This document shows positions 12,196-27,800 of a stretch of 64,000 nt of DNA, one piece after another. This stretch comes from Glandiceps talaboti (taxonomy: Eukaryota > Hemichordata > Enteropneusta > Spengelidae): NCBI RefSeq assembly GCF_964340395.1, contig NC_135564.1, positions 1,319,001-1,383,000 on the forward strand, read 5' to 3'. The notes under the pieces were generated by a model. It was not told the origin of the DNA and ran no database searches. It saw nothing but the letters and a program-made list of their open reading frames with translations. Within the stretch, counting starts at the first letter, position 1, and each line of letters starts with the position of its first letter. Both the position numbers and the translations under genes were made by a program.

Positions 12196-15100
12196 TGTGT
12201 GTGTGTCTGTCTGTGTTTGTGTGTGTGTTTGTGTGTGTGTGTGTGTATGTGTGTGTGTTTGTGTGTGTGTCTGTGTGTGTCGGTGTGTGTGTGTGTGTGT
12301 GTGTTTGCTAGCTATCAATGCCTGTATTTTGTTTGTGTAATGTTTACTAAAAAAGTTGTGTAACATGTAAAAAACATTGTACCATAGTACATAGAGTATA
12401 CAAGATAGTATGCAATTAACCATTGTAAGCCCAAATGACAATCAAACATTGTTGTCATACACACATTTCAAACCAGTGTTCATCATATTTCAACAATATC
12501 ATACTTTACATTGTTACAAAATGATAAAAATTGCAAGTAATTATTAGACTGTTTGCAGTCACTAATATGTGTGGGTTTTTTTTGTCCAAAATTAGTAATA
12601 ATTTTATATTGCCATGGAAGTTTGCGTGCCAAATGTGCAATTTGAGAGATGGTGTGCCACTAAAAACAGCACAATCAATTGTCAACAGTCTAGGAATTAC
12701 CCCTCTGTAGTATATGTATTTTTGTCTGCTTTTGTCATTTTATCAAACTAATTATTGTTGACAATTCAAATCAAAGTTACCAACATATACAAATGCTTTA
12801 TCTACATCCAAATATGTTTACCAAACGTACAAAAATAATGGTTCAACCAAAGTTAGGTCCATAGTACAGTATATTTATAGTGCTCTCGTTAAATTGGTAT
12901 GTGATGTACCTTTGTATAAAGTCCACAGACCTAGTCTATGGGTCAACACAACAAACACATAATGTAGGGCAAGGTCCTGTAGAATTAATACTTGTCATAG
13001 TCAAGTTAGACTGTAATGACATCATCAGTCGGGCTTATCAGTCTGTCCTAATATTTGGGGAAAGGGAGATTAGACCACATGCTTAGATGCAACCATAATG
13101 GCTAATCTGTCAGTCAATTTTAAGGCCTTTGCCTGATATGCACAGTGCCCTCTATAGATCATGTGAGTAATGAAATATATGTCTTATATTTTGGAGAAAA
13201 AAAACTGTGTCCTGTAAAAAAAACCACTAAATACTAACTACTAATAACAATATCACAATGTTTCATCATTCTCTTTCAGTCAGGTCCATTCTTCTTGGTT
13301 GCCATAGTGCTGGAGATGATTATTGGACATCTCCAAGGCAACCACAAGATGTATAGAGTAAATGATAGTCTCAGTTCTATTGGTGCTGGAATGTTTATGA
13401 CTCTGTTAGCTGGTGTATCCAAGTATGACTCATTATCATATATTTATGTCAGTCTGACAATAGACTTCAATCACTTGTATAAAATATACCAATTTTGGAC
13501 ATCATACATCCAAGTTTATTGCCGATGTATGAAGATAAATACAAATTGTATCTTTTAGATCCAATGTTAAAATCATCTTTACCTGTTTATAGATTCATGA
13601 TTGTTGACATTGGTTTATTCTTTTAGAACATTGTACTTTATGACATCTCTACAAAATAATTGGACTATACATGTAGTCAAGAGACAATGTGCCAAATGTA
13701 CCAAGTTTATTGCAAATTTGGAACCAGTTTCCCTGAAAATCAAGGTTTTTGGTTCCTCTTTAGACTTTGCCATATAGAAGTTTGTTCCTGATCCTTTTAA
13801 AATAAGAAAAGAGATTTGGGGTTCACACATCTTATTGGAATTTGAAATCATCATGCTTTTATTTTGCAAGATGATATTTGGTGTTTCACTCCAAGGAAAT
13901 ATATGAAATTATATTCCAAGTATACAATGATGTGTGTATGTGTGTGTGGTGTGAGCATTATCAAAATTATACTATGCATAAGCCAAGTTGAACAAAAAAA
14001 TATGGAATTTATACCCTGGTTGTACATCACAACAACATGTGTCTATGTCATGACGACGTGCATCTACGTCACTGGATCTGCTGTGTTTGAAATACGAGTC
14101 AAAACATTTAAAATTATCATTACTTTCCTCTGTTTTTCTTTGTTATTACTGGTACTGGTATAATTATGTTATACTCCAATATTTTTCATCTTTCAGCCAG
14201 AAAATACTCGTGACCTAAGGGTTGTCACTACGAGTCGTGACTTTTAGTGACAATTAAAGCTCCTTAGACCAGTAGCATTTTCCTTGGCTCCCTTAGGTCA
14301 CTCATATTTTCCTTGGCTAAACAAAGACAAATATGAGAATAACATGTAAATATTCTCATATTTTACCTGTGGTATTTCTTAGTGAATAAGCTCTTGATAT
14401 AATTTCTGATAATCTAAAAGTTTTTGTACTTATGATCTCCATTGCCATGTTTTTTCCATTCCAGGGTATTTTTTCACACAGCTGAATTCTTAGTTTATAT
14501 CTGGGTACATGAAAATCACCGTTTAGCAGATTTAGCCTGGGATTCTCCTTGGACATGGCTGCTGTGTTTTCTTGGAGTTGATATCGGGTACTATTGGTTT
14601 CACAGGTATGCACATGGTAAGTTGGGGGTATACAGATCTCAGTAGCAATGTTTTCACATGGTATGTTGGACAAAAATAGACCAAATTGGAATACATGGAT
14701 ATCCCATAGTCAAGAATCCCTAACATTTCTCCCTTTATCAGTATATAAATACTGCATAACTTTCTAAGTTTATTGTTTAGCTGTGTTGGTGGATACTAAA
14801 AGCCTTTTATACAATTTTGTCTTTAAACTTTTTTGTTCTGATTTCCAGAAATCAACTTTATGTGGGCAGCACATCAAGTTCATCACAGCTCTGAAGAGTA
14901 TAATTTAAGTACAGCATTACGACAATCTATTGTGCAGAGGTACACATCATGGGTAAGTTACCCCTACCGTCTTTCCAAATAGACTCAACTACTATAATAC
15001 CAAACATAGGGACATACCAAATGGTCAGTAGTAATGGGAATAATTGCCTTGGTACAATTTATGCAGTACTTTGTCTGACTATTGTGTTTCTGTTTTCATC

Positions 15101-18100
15101 TCAGGTATTCTATGTACCACTAGCCTTCTTTATACCACCGTCCGTTGCCCTGGTACATATCCAGTTCAATACACTATATCAGTTCTGGATACATACAGAA
15201 GTAAGTACTACATATCAAATGTAATATGTCGATAAGATCATGGAATTGAAGATTATTCAGTTTGCCACTTTTCTGCCAAAAAAAAGGATAAGATAATGGA
15301 GAATATAGAGTACTGCTATTTAAAAGGAATGCCGCTCAAGGAAATAGACATTTTCATGGTTTACATCACCTACATAATACTTGTGATTTCATAGAAACAT
15401 CAAGTTGATCTTATACATTTAGAGGGTAGTGTTCCATTCCTGATTATGGCATTCCATTCCTGATTATGGAATTCCATTCCTGATGAACTCAAAGACCTTT
15501 CAGAACTTGAACTTTTTAAACGAAAACTTAAAACACACCTCTTTAAAATGTATCATGAATTGTGATTTGTTTATTTGACTCAGAGTACAAAATTTATATT
15601 ATCTTAGTGGTCATTTACGTTCGTTTTAATATTTGACATTTTTAAGGCTTTTATAACAAGTCTCAGTCTATAATTTTAATGACCATTCACTATCCTTTTA
15701 ACATTTGACATTTTAAGGGTGTTAACGGTATACTTGTTTTTGTAGCATTCACCTTATTTATGTTTTTGTATTTTATGTGCAGCGCTTTTGAATATTTTAA
15801 ATAGAAAAGGCGCTTTAGAAAATAAATAAACTTAAACTTAAACTTAAACTTAAACTTAGTGTTGCTATGGGCTATTGCATCATGGGAGATAGAAGAAATT
15901 ATATGTTCATGGTTGCTTAATGAATATTCCTTCAGTGTAAAACATCCCTCATGAATATTCATTTCTGCTTATACCCATCATGCATTAGCCCACACCAAAG
16001 AGAGGCTGTAAAGGCACAAAATCAACTAGATGTTATTCTGAAATCACTAGTAATTGTAGGTGATGTAAAATCATGAAATGACTCTCCAGTTTATGAAAAG
16101 TCCTTTATTTCCTGGAGTGGTGTTCCTCTTTAATGTTTTTGTGTATCTCCTCAATACAGTGAAAATAAAATCCAGATGGGAGGGATAAGTTTACTTTTCA
16201 TTGAAAATAAAATCCTCAGAAAATAAAATATTCTAGTTGTAAGCTTACACATTATAGAGTTAGAGTTCATGAACCTTACATGTACCGGGGTAGTACTGAT
16301 ATGGCTATTAATACCGTTTTATAACATTTGCTTGTATGTGTTCTAAAAATGTTAAATATATTATGTTTGTATGTTTATTGGCCTTTCTTGAACAAATTAC
16401 ACACAGAAAAATTGATAACACAACAAGAAAATATGACAGTAATAATATTATAATAACTACAGCCTGAATTATTTTCATTAATTGTAAAAAGTAAAGAGAT
16501 GAGAAAATTCATGATAATTTTTTAAAAATCAACAAGTTGCTCTTATTTCCTCAAAGTAAAGACATTGGCAACCATCTTCATCTACATTTTGGATATTAAA
16601 TTTTATGAATTTAGTTCTCTATTCCAAACATTTTAGTACCTTGTTTGTTTGCTCGTGATTTGTTTTCCTGTGATTAAAAATTTCAGTGGATGTGAAGTTT
16701 ACTCACATTTTTTGAAATTTCTATGAACGACAGATTTTTGTCTTTGTATCATTGAAGAAAGAAAATATATTTCTCACGTTGAAATTTTTGCTGAATATAA
16801 TTTCAGTTGATAAAGACTATTGGACCATTGGAGTACATATTAAACACACCCAGTCATCACAGAGTTCATCATGGTAAGTACTTAGTACATAGAGTACATA
16901 TTAAACACACCCAGCCATCACAGAGTTCATCATGGTAAGTACTTAGTACATAGAGTACATATTAAACACACCCAGTCATCACAGAGTTCATCATGGTAAG
17001 TACTTAGTACATAGAGTACATATTAAACACACCCTGTCACCACAGAGTTCATCATGGTAAGTACTTAGTACATAGAGAACATATTAAACACACCCAGTCA
17101 TCACAGAGTTCATCATGGTAAGTACTTAGTACGTAGAGTACATATTAAACACACCCAGTCATCACAGAGTTCATCATGGTAAGTACTTAGTACATAGAGT
17201 ACATATTAAACACACCCAGTCATCACAGAGTTCATCATGGTAAGTACTTAGTACATAGAGTACATATTAAACACACCCAGCCATCACAGAGTTCATCATG
17301 GTAAGTACTTAGTACATAGAGTACATATTAAACACACCCAGTCATCACAGAGTTCATCATGGTAAGTACTTAGTACATAGAGTACATATTAAACACACCC
17401 TGTCACCACAGAGTTCATCATGGTAAGTACTTAGTACATAGAGAACATATTAAACACACCCAGTCATCACAGAGTTCATCATGGTAAGTACTTAGTACAT
17501 AGAGTACATATTAAACACACCCAGTCATCACAGAGTTCATCATGGTAAGTACTTAGTACATAGAGTACATATTAAACACACCCAGACATCACAGAGTTCA
17601 TCATGGTAAGTACTTAGTACGTAGAGTACATATTAAACACACCCTGTCACCACAGAGTTCATCATGGTAAGTACTTAGTACATAGAGAACATATTAAACA
17701 CACCCAGTCATCACAGAGTTCATCATGGTAAGTACTTAGTACATAGAGTACATATTAAACACACCCAGTCATCACAGAGTTCACCATGGTAAGTACTTAG
17801 TACATAGAGTACATATTAAACACACCCAGTCATCACAGAGTTCACCATGGTAAGTACTTAGTACATAGAGTACATATTAAACACACCCAGACATCACAGA
17901 GTTCATCATGGTAAGTACTTAGTACATAGAGTACATATTAAACACACCCAGACATCACAGAGTTCATCATGGTAAGTACTTAGTACATAGAGTACATATT
18001 AAACACACCCAGTCATCACAGAGTTCATCATGGTAAGTACTTAGTACATAGAGTACATATTAAACACACCCAGTCATCACAGAGTTCATCATGGTAAGTA

Positions 18101-21100
18101 CTTAGTACATAGAGTACATATTAAACACACCCTGTCACCACAGAGTTCATCATGGTAAGTACTTAGTACATAGAGTACATATTAAACACACCCAGTCATC
18201 ACAGAGTTCATCATGGTAAGTACTTAGTACATAGAGTACATATTAAACACACCCAGTCATCACAGAGTTCATCATGGTAAGTACTTAGTACATAGAGTAC
18301 ATATTAAACACACCCTGTCACCACAGAGTTCATCATGGTAAGTACTTAGTACATAGAGTACATATTAAACACACCCAGTCATCACAGAGTTCATCATGGT
18401 AAGTACTTAGTACATAGAGTACATATTAAACACACCCAGACATCACAGAGTTCATCATGGTAAGTACTTAGTACATAGAGTACATATTAAACACACCCAG
18501 ACATCACAGAGTTCATCATGGTAAGTACTTAGTACATAGAGTACATATTAAACACACCCAGTCATCACAGAGTTCATCATGGTAAGTACTTAGTACATAG
18601 AGTACATATTAAACACACCCAGACATCACAGAGTTCATCATGGTAAGTACTTAGTACATAGAGTACATATTAAACACACCCAGACATCACAGAGTTCATC
18701 ATGGTAAGTACTTAGTACATAGAGTACATATTAAACACACCCAGTCATCACAGAGTTCATCATGGTAAGTACTTAGTACATAGAGTACATATTAAACACA
18801 CCCAGACATCACAGAGTTCATCATGGTAAGTACTTAGTACATAGAGTACATATTAAACACACCCAGACATCACAGAGTTCATCATGGTAAGTACTTAGTA
18901 CATAGAGTACATATTAAACACACCCAGTCATCACAGAGTTCATCATGGTAAGTACTTAGTACGTAGAGTACATATTAAACACACCCAGACATCACAGAGT
19001 TCATCATGGTAAGTACTTAGTACATAGAGTACATATTAAACACACCCAGTCATCACAGAGTTCATCATGGTAAGTACTTAGTACATAGAGTACATATTAA
19101 ACACACCCAGACATCACAGAGTTCATCATGGTAAGTACTTAGTACATACAGTACATATTAAACACACCCAGACATCACAGAGTTCATCATGGTAAGTACT
19201 TAGTACATAGAGTACAAATTAAACACACCCAATCATCACAGAGTTCATCATGGTAAGTACTTAGTACATAGAGAACATATTAAACACACCCAGTCATCAC
19301 AGAGTTCATCGTGGTAAGTACTTAGTACATAGAGTACATATTAAACACACCCAGACATCACAGAGTTCACCATGGTAAGTACTTAGTACATAGGGTACAA
19401 ATTAAACACACCCAGTCATCACAGAGTTCATCATGGTAAGTACTTAGTACATAGAGTACATATTAAACACACCCAGTCATCACAGAGTTCATCATGGTAA
19501 GTACTTAGTACATAGAGTACATATTAAACACACCCAGTCATCACAGAGTTCATCATGGTAAGTACTTAGTACATAGAGAACATATTAAACACACCCAGTC
19601 ATCACAGAGTTCATCGTGGTAAGTACTTAGTACATGGAGTACATATTAAACACACCCAGCCATCACAGAGTTCATCATGGTAAGTACTTAGTACATAGAG
19701 AACATATTAAACACACCCAGACATCACAGAGTTCATCATGGTAAGTACTTAGTACATAGAGTACATATTAAACACACCCAGTCATCACAGAGTTCATCAT
19801 GGTAAGTACTTAGTACATAGAGTACATATTAAACACATCCAGACATCACAGAGTTCATCATGGTAAGTACTTAGTACATAGAGTACATATTAAACACACC
19901 CAGTCATCACAGAGTTCATCATGGTAAGTACTTAGTACATACAGTACATATTAAACACACCCAGCCATCACAGAGTTCATCATGGTAAGTACTTAGTACA
20001 TAGAGTACATATTAAACACACCCAGTCATCACAGAGTTCATCATGGTAAGTACTTAGTACATAGAGAACATATTAAACACACCCAGACATCACAGAGTTC
20101 ATCATGGTAAGTACTTAGTACATAGAGAACATATTAAACACACCCAGACATCACAGAGTTCATCATGGTAAGTACTTAGTACATAGAGAACATATTAAAC
20201 ACACCCAGACATCACAGAGTTCATCATGGTAAGTACTTAGTACATAGAGTACATATTAAACACACCCAGTCATCACAGAGTTCATCATGGTAAGTACTTA
20301 GTACATAGAGAACATATTAAACACACCCAGACATCACAGAGTTCATCATGGTAAGTACTTAGTACATAGAGTACATATTAAACACATCCAGACATCACAG
20401 AGTTCATCATGGTAAGTACTTAGTACATAGAGTACATATTAAACACACCCAGTCATCACAGAGTTCATCATGGTAAGTACTTAGTACATACAGTACATAT
20501 TAAACACACCCAGCCATCACAGAGTTCATCGTGGTAAGTACTTAGTACGTAGAGTACATATTAAACACACCCAGTCATCACAGAGTTCATCATGGTAAGT
20601 ACTTAGTACAGAGTACATATTAAACACACCCAGTCATCACAGAGTTCATCATGGTAAGTACTTAGTACATAGAGTACATATTAAACACACCCAGCCATCA
20701 CAGAGTTCATCATGGTAAGTACTTAGTACATAGAGTACATATTAAACACACCCAGTCATCACAGAGTTCATCATGGTAAGTACTTAGTACATAGAGTACA
20801 TATTAAACACACCCAGCCATCACAGAGTTCATCATGGTAAGTACTTAGTACATAGAGTACATATTAAACACACCCAGTCATCACAGAGTTCATCATGGTA
20901 AGTACTTAGTACATAGAGTACATATTAAACACACCCAGTCATCACAGAGTTCATCATGGTAAGTACTTAGTACATACAGTACATATTAAACACACCCAGT
21001 CATCACAGAGTTCATCATGGTAAGTACTTAGTACATAGAGTACATATTAAACACACCCAGTCATCACAGAGTTCATCATGGTAAGTACTTAGTACATAGA

Positions 21101-24100
21101 GTACATATTAAACACACCCAGTCATCACAGAGTTCATCATGGTAAGTACTTAGTACATAGAGTACATATTAAACACACCCAGTCATCACAGAGTTCATCA
21201 TGGTAAGTACTTAGTACATAGAGTACATATTAAACACACCCAGTCATCACAGAGTTCATCATGGTAAGTACTTAGTACGTAGAGTACATATTAAACACAC
21301 CCAGTCATCACAGAGTTCATCATGGTAAGTACTTAGTACATAGAGTACATATTAAACACACCCAGTCATCACAGAGTTCATCATGGTAAGTACTTAGTAC
21401 GTAGAGTACATATTAAACACACCCAGTCATCACAGAGTTCATCATGGTAAGTACTTAGTACGTAGAGTACATATTAAACACACCCAGTCATCACAGAGTT
21501 CATCATGGTAAGTACTTAGTACGTAGAGTACATATTAAACACACCCAGTCATCACAGAGTTCATCATGGTAAGTACTTAGTACGTAGAGTACATATTAAA
21601 CACACCCAGTCATCACAGAGTTCATCATGGTAAGTACTTAGTACATAGAGTACATATTAAACACACCCAGTCATCACAGAGTTCATCATGGTAAGTACTT
21701 AGTACATAGAGTACATATTAAACACACCCAGTCATCACAGAGTTCATCATGGTAAGTACTTAGTACGTAGAGTACATATTAAACACACCCAGACATCACA
21801 GAGTTCATCATGGTAAGTACTTAGTACATAGAGTACATATTAAACACACCCAGTCATCACAGAGTTCATCATGGTAAGTACTTAGTACATAGAGTACATA
21901 TTAAACACACCCAGTCATCACAGAGTTCATCATGGTAAGTACTTAGTACGTAGAGTACATATTAAACACACCCTGTCATCACAGAGTTCATCATGGTAAG
22001 TACTTAGTACATAGAGTACATATTAAACACACCCAGCCATCACAGAGTTCATCAAGTACATATTAAACACACCCAGTCATCACAGAGTTCATCATGGTAA
22101 GTACTTAGTACATAGAGTACATATTAAACACACCCTGTCACCACAGAGTTCATCATGGTAAGTACTTAGTACATAGAGTACATATTAAACACACCCTGTC
22201 ACCACAGAGTTCATCATGGTAAGTACTTAGTACGTAGAGTACATATTAAACACACCCTGTCACCACAGAGTTCATCATGGTAAGTACTTAGTACATAGAG
22301 TACATATTAAACACACCCTGTCACCACAGAGTTCATCATGGTAAGTACTTAGTACATAGAGTACATATTAAACACACCCAGTCATCACAGAGTTCATCAT
22401 GGTAAGTACTTAGTACATAGGTACAAATTACTTGGATTACATTTATGTATCAGTGCTTTGATAGTTAGATAAGTAATTCAATCTGTAGAATTGGTAATAT
22501 TTTTCTCTGAGCTGTAGCTGATTGCAGCTTACTAAATACCATACTTCCCACAATTCACCATTCAAGATGGCGTCTTTGGTCATTCCCTAGTGTATGTATT
22601 TGGGACATATGAAATTTATCATTTTTCCATTTTAGGTCGTAACAGATATTGTATTGACAAGAACTATGCAGGGACCTTGATTATTTGGGATAGAATGTTT
22701 GGTAAGTGTTTTTTGAATTTAAGGTATACAAAGAGTGGGGTCGAAAATCAAAGAGTGAAAAGTCTACACAAGTCAAAAAGGGGGTCAATTTAAACCTAAT
22801 ACTGTATATGTATATACCCTGTTACTGACTGTGGGTAACCCCAACCCCCACCCCACCCTCCGAGGTTTGACAAACATATAAATAGGTTCGAGGCAAGTTT
22901 CAAGTATTTTGAATGTAGCTTTAGGCAAAATGTTTATACTTACTGTTACGAAGTAGCCCAATTACCATATGACTCAACAAGTGCACAAATAAACACTAAC
23001 AAGACATTCTCTTATCCAATCTGCTTTTCTTTTTCGAATATTAAAAAAATAATTTAATTTTACAGGTACATTTGAACCTGAAAGTGAACGTGTAGTGTAT
23101 GGTGTAACACATCCTATAAACACTTGGGATCCAATTTACACTCAGGTAAAATTATCATATCTTCAAAAATGTTGATTTCCCCCTCACCAATCTCTCTGTA
23201 TGCCCCTTTTGATACAGCTAGTTTCAAGTTACAGTTCACTGGCTCTGTTTGATACAACCATGCCGAAACCAATAAGAAACTGAACATTCTACACTGAGCT
23301 AGCAAGATCACAATTTCTTGCTACAACTAGACACTGACACACACATTTTGATGTCTGCAGACATTTATTCATTTTATTTTAAGACAATATGAAACAAAAA
23401 AACTATATTCGTTTAATCTTGCTATCTTAAAGCATAGCATGTGCAGTTTCTTATTGGTTTTTGCATGGTTGTATCGAAGAGATCAAAGCAGTGGAATCAA
23501 TCAATCAATCAGTTTATTTCAGAACAATAAGGCAACAGGCCCAAAGAGCAAATAGAATCAGTGAACACTCGCTTAAAACGGGCTATAACAGTGTTTTTGT
23601 TCCAGGAAAAGTCAAGTCACATCTTGCCTAATACAAAATGTGTCAAGATAGGTATTATTAACAATGTCATATTAAACCTGAGAGTTCCCAAAAAACTGAA
23701 CACATGTCAAGTGCAGTACATGTATCACTTCTTTACACAATAAGATTAGAGTGTTCAATGATGAGGTCATTACCAGAGGTTTCCCATAAATCCTTGCAGG
23801 AAATCCTCAAAATGACTAAACACATGTCAAGTGCAGTATCACTTCTTTACACAATGAGATTAGAGTGTTCAATGATATGATGAGGTCATTACCAGAGGTT
23901 TTCCCATAAACCCTTGCAGGAAATCCTCAAAATGACTGAACACATGTCAAGAGCAGTAGAGCTTCTTTACAAGATTTTAATAACATTACCAAAGTGCATT
24001 TTGATCACTCAAAGTCATACGAATATTAGTAGTTATTTGATACAAGTGTTAAAAAAAGCAGCATAATTTAGAACACTGAGTGGCACATTGATGTATTTCT

Positions 24101-24795
24101 ATGTTGATTTCAGATGTGTCACTTTATTCATATTTGGAAGACATTCTGGAGTACACCTGGAATAGGTAATAAGCTATCTGTACTGTTTAAAGGACCAGGC
24201 TGGGAACCAGGAAAGCCAAGACTGGGTTGCATTGAAGATATTCCTATGGTAGAGTATATACTTGTAGCATCATTTATAAACAAAATGACACTTTCTCTAT
24301 CATTTATACCACATGTAAACTGAAAACCTTCCATAAGGCAATGCTTTGACGGAATGCAACATTTTGAGCTATAGCTAGCAATATATATTGTACCTTAATG
24401 GGCAAAACAGTTATACCAAGCTATATGAAATTTGAAGCTTGCAAACTTCCGATATTGCCTAATTACCGAAAATCATCATTTATGCAAATGATCATTAAGA
24501 GAATAAGCTCCACCAATAACAGGACACATACATAATGTAACTTAACAAAACTTATTACAGTTACAATGCTGATAGAAACTCTGCAGTCGACAATATGTTT
24601 AAGAGAAATTGCCTTGCAAGTCTCATATGTCACTTCTACATATATAAGTTTGGATCTATGCCAGCTCAGTACTGATAATGGAAGTTATTGAGAACAATGC
24701 ATTTTATCTTCTTAGTGGCAAAGTGTTTATCAAACAATATGAACAGTCATGATTTCATGGGTTATCTTTTCCCTTTGGATCAGATTTTTAATCAG

Positions 24796-24833
<38 letters not shown>

Positions 24834-27800
24834 TATCAGCGATCTGTTTTTCAGGTGAAATATCCAGAGAAGAAATACAATAGTAGATACTCAGCATGGG
24901 CAGACGCCTATGTGGTGTTGCATTTCTTATTGATTTACTTTGCATTTGACGATATCGCTAAGCAAATCAACGTAAGTAATTAAAATATACTGGACTCTGG
25001 TTTTAAACAAATATGATTACATTAATTACTGTTAAAACAGGACAATACACTCAGATACAGACAGACAGACAGACAGACGTATGCTGATAGTGTATGGAAA
25101 GTAGCATAAAGCTGTGTAATGTAAAATTCAATATTTACTCGGGTACACTAAATTGAAAATAAGGAGAGTTCCACCCAAAAGTGAAAAACTAATAGTTCCA
25201 ACTCAAATTACCATGGTAACCATTTGACAGTTTGGATTCCACACCAGTTACAATACCACTCCCTTTACACTATTTTAAACAATTTCATTTAGAGATGTTG
25301 TCATCAATGATGTCATTATTTTTGTGGTCTCTTTCAGGTGATGTCATAGTTTGTTACATTGTGTGGTATGACACACATTTTAATGATGTCATTATTTTTG
25401 TGGTCTCTTTCAGGTGATGTCACAGGTTGTTGTATTGTGTGGTATGGCATACATTGTATTGACACTGACAACTATTGGAACGATCTGTGACAAAAAGTAA
25501 GTCTAAGTATAATCTAGGAAATGTTTTGTGACATCAATATTTTATTTTCTTGTCCATTTGATACCCTGTACTGATGAACAAGATTTACATACCTCTTAAT
25601 TGTAGCTCCACCCACAGCTTACAAATGTATATAGCGATAAGTCTATGCCCATAGCAACAAGACTGTGCCCTTAGCAACAATCAAATTGTTTACATCATTC
25701 TAACAGTTGGGTATTTGCTCATTTACATGAACAACATTTGGTATATGTTTTCTCATAAATGAGCTAGACGGTGGTAAATAGATGATAACACCCTCAGATG
25801 GCATCTAGACCATCATTAATGATAAAGACAGTTTACACACTTCCTGATGATAACACCCTCAGATGGCATCTAGACCATCATTAATGATGAAGACAGTTTA
25901 TACATTTCCTGATGATAACACCCTCAGATGGCATCTAGACCATCATTAATGATGAAGACAGTTTATACATTTCCTGATGATAACACCCTCAGATGGCATC
26001 TAGACCATCATTAATGATGAAGACAGTTTATACACTTCCTGATGATAACACCCTCAGATGGCATCTAGACCATCATTAATGATAAAGACAGTTTATACAC
26101 TTCCTGATGATAACACCCTCAGATGGCATCTAGACCATCATTAATGATAAAGACAGTTTATACACTTCCTGATGATAACACCCTCAGATGGCATCTAGAC
26201 CATCATTAATGATGAAGACAGTTTATACACTTCCTGATGATAACACCCTCAGATGGCATCTAGACCATCATTAATGATAAAGACAGTTTATACACCTCCT
26301 GATGATAACACCCTCAGATGGCATCTAGACCATCATTAATGATGAAGACAGTTTATACACTTCCTGATGATAACACCCTCAGATGGCATCTAGACCATCA
26401 TTAATGATAAAGACAGTTTATACACCTCCTGATGATAACACCCTCAGATGGCATCTAGACCATCATTAATGATAAAGACAGTTTATACATTTCCTGATGA
26501 TAACACCCTCAGATGGCATCTAGACCATCATTAATGATAAAGACAGTTTATACACCTCCTGATGATAACACCCTCAGATGGCATCTAGACCATCATTAAT
26601 GATAAAGACAGTTTATACATTTCCTGATGATAACACCCTCAGATGGCATCTAGACCATCATTAATGATAAAGACAGTTTATACACTTCCTGATGATAACA
26701 CCCTCAGATGGCATTTAGACCATCATTAATGATGAAGACAGTTTATACACTTCCTGATGATAACACCCTCAGATGGCATCTAGACCATCATTAATGATAA
26801 AGACAGTTTATACACTTCCTGATGATAACACCCTCAGATGGCATCTAGACCATCATTAATGATAAAGACAGTTTATACACTTCCTGATGATAACACCCTC
26901 AGATGGCATCTAGACCATCATTAATGATGAAGACAGTTTATACACCTCCTGATGATAACACCCTCAGATGGCATCTAGACCATCATTAATGATAAAGACA
27001 GTTTATACATTTCCTGATGATAACACCCTCAGATGGCATCTAGACCATCATTAATGATAAAGACAGTTTATACACCTCCTGATGATAACACCCTCAGATG
27101 GCATCTAGACCATCATTAATGATAAAGACAGTTTATACACTTCCTGATGATAACACCCTCAGATGGCATCTAGACCATCATTAATGATGAAGACAGTTTA
27201 TACACTTCCTGATGATAACACCCTCAGATGGCATCTAGACCATTATTAATGATAAAGACAGTTTATACACCTCCTGATGATAACACCCTCAGATGGCATC
27301 TAGACCATTATTAATGATAAAGACAGTTTATACACTTCCTGATGATAACACCCTCAGATGGCATCTAGACCATTATTAATGATAAAGACAGTTTATACAC
27401 TTCCTGATGATAACACCCTCAGATGGCATCTAGACCATCATTAATGATAAAGACAGTTTATACACCTCCTGATGATAACACCCTCAGATGGCATCTAGAC
27501 CATCATTAATGATGAAGACAGTTTATACATTTCCTGATGATAACACCCTCAGATGGCATCTAGACCATCATTAATGATGAAGACAGTTTATACATTTCCT
27601 GATGATAACACCCTCAGATGGCATCTAGACCATCATTAATGATAAAGACAGTTTATACATTTCCTGATGATAACAGGTTTAGGTAGAGTGACCTTTGGGG
27701 ACAAATTTTCCTGAAAATCAAACTCCTTCAAGTTTCACCAATCTTTGACGTATGGAAGCTTCCTTCTGATTCTTTTGAAATAGTTAAGAAATTTTGGGTT

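Noticed and set aside
12058-12441. Cys/Val-rich and Thr/His-rich small proteins
   Set aside because: They are translations of a (GT)n microsatellite.
16831-22420. CRISPR-like array
   Set aside because: Units abut with no unique spacers and this is animal DNA; it is a tandem satellite derived from an exon.
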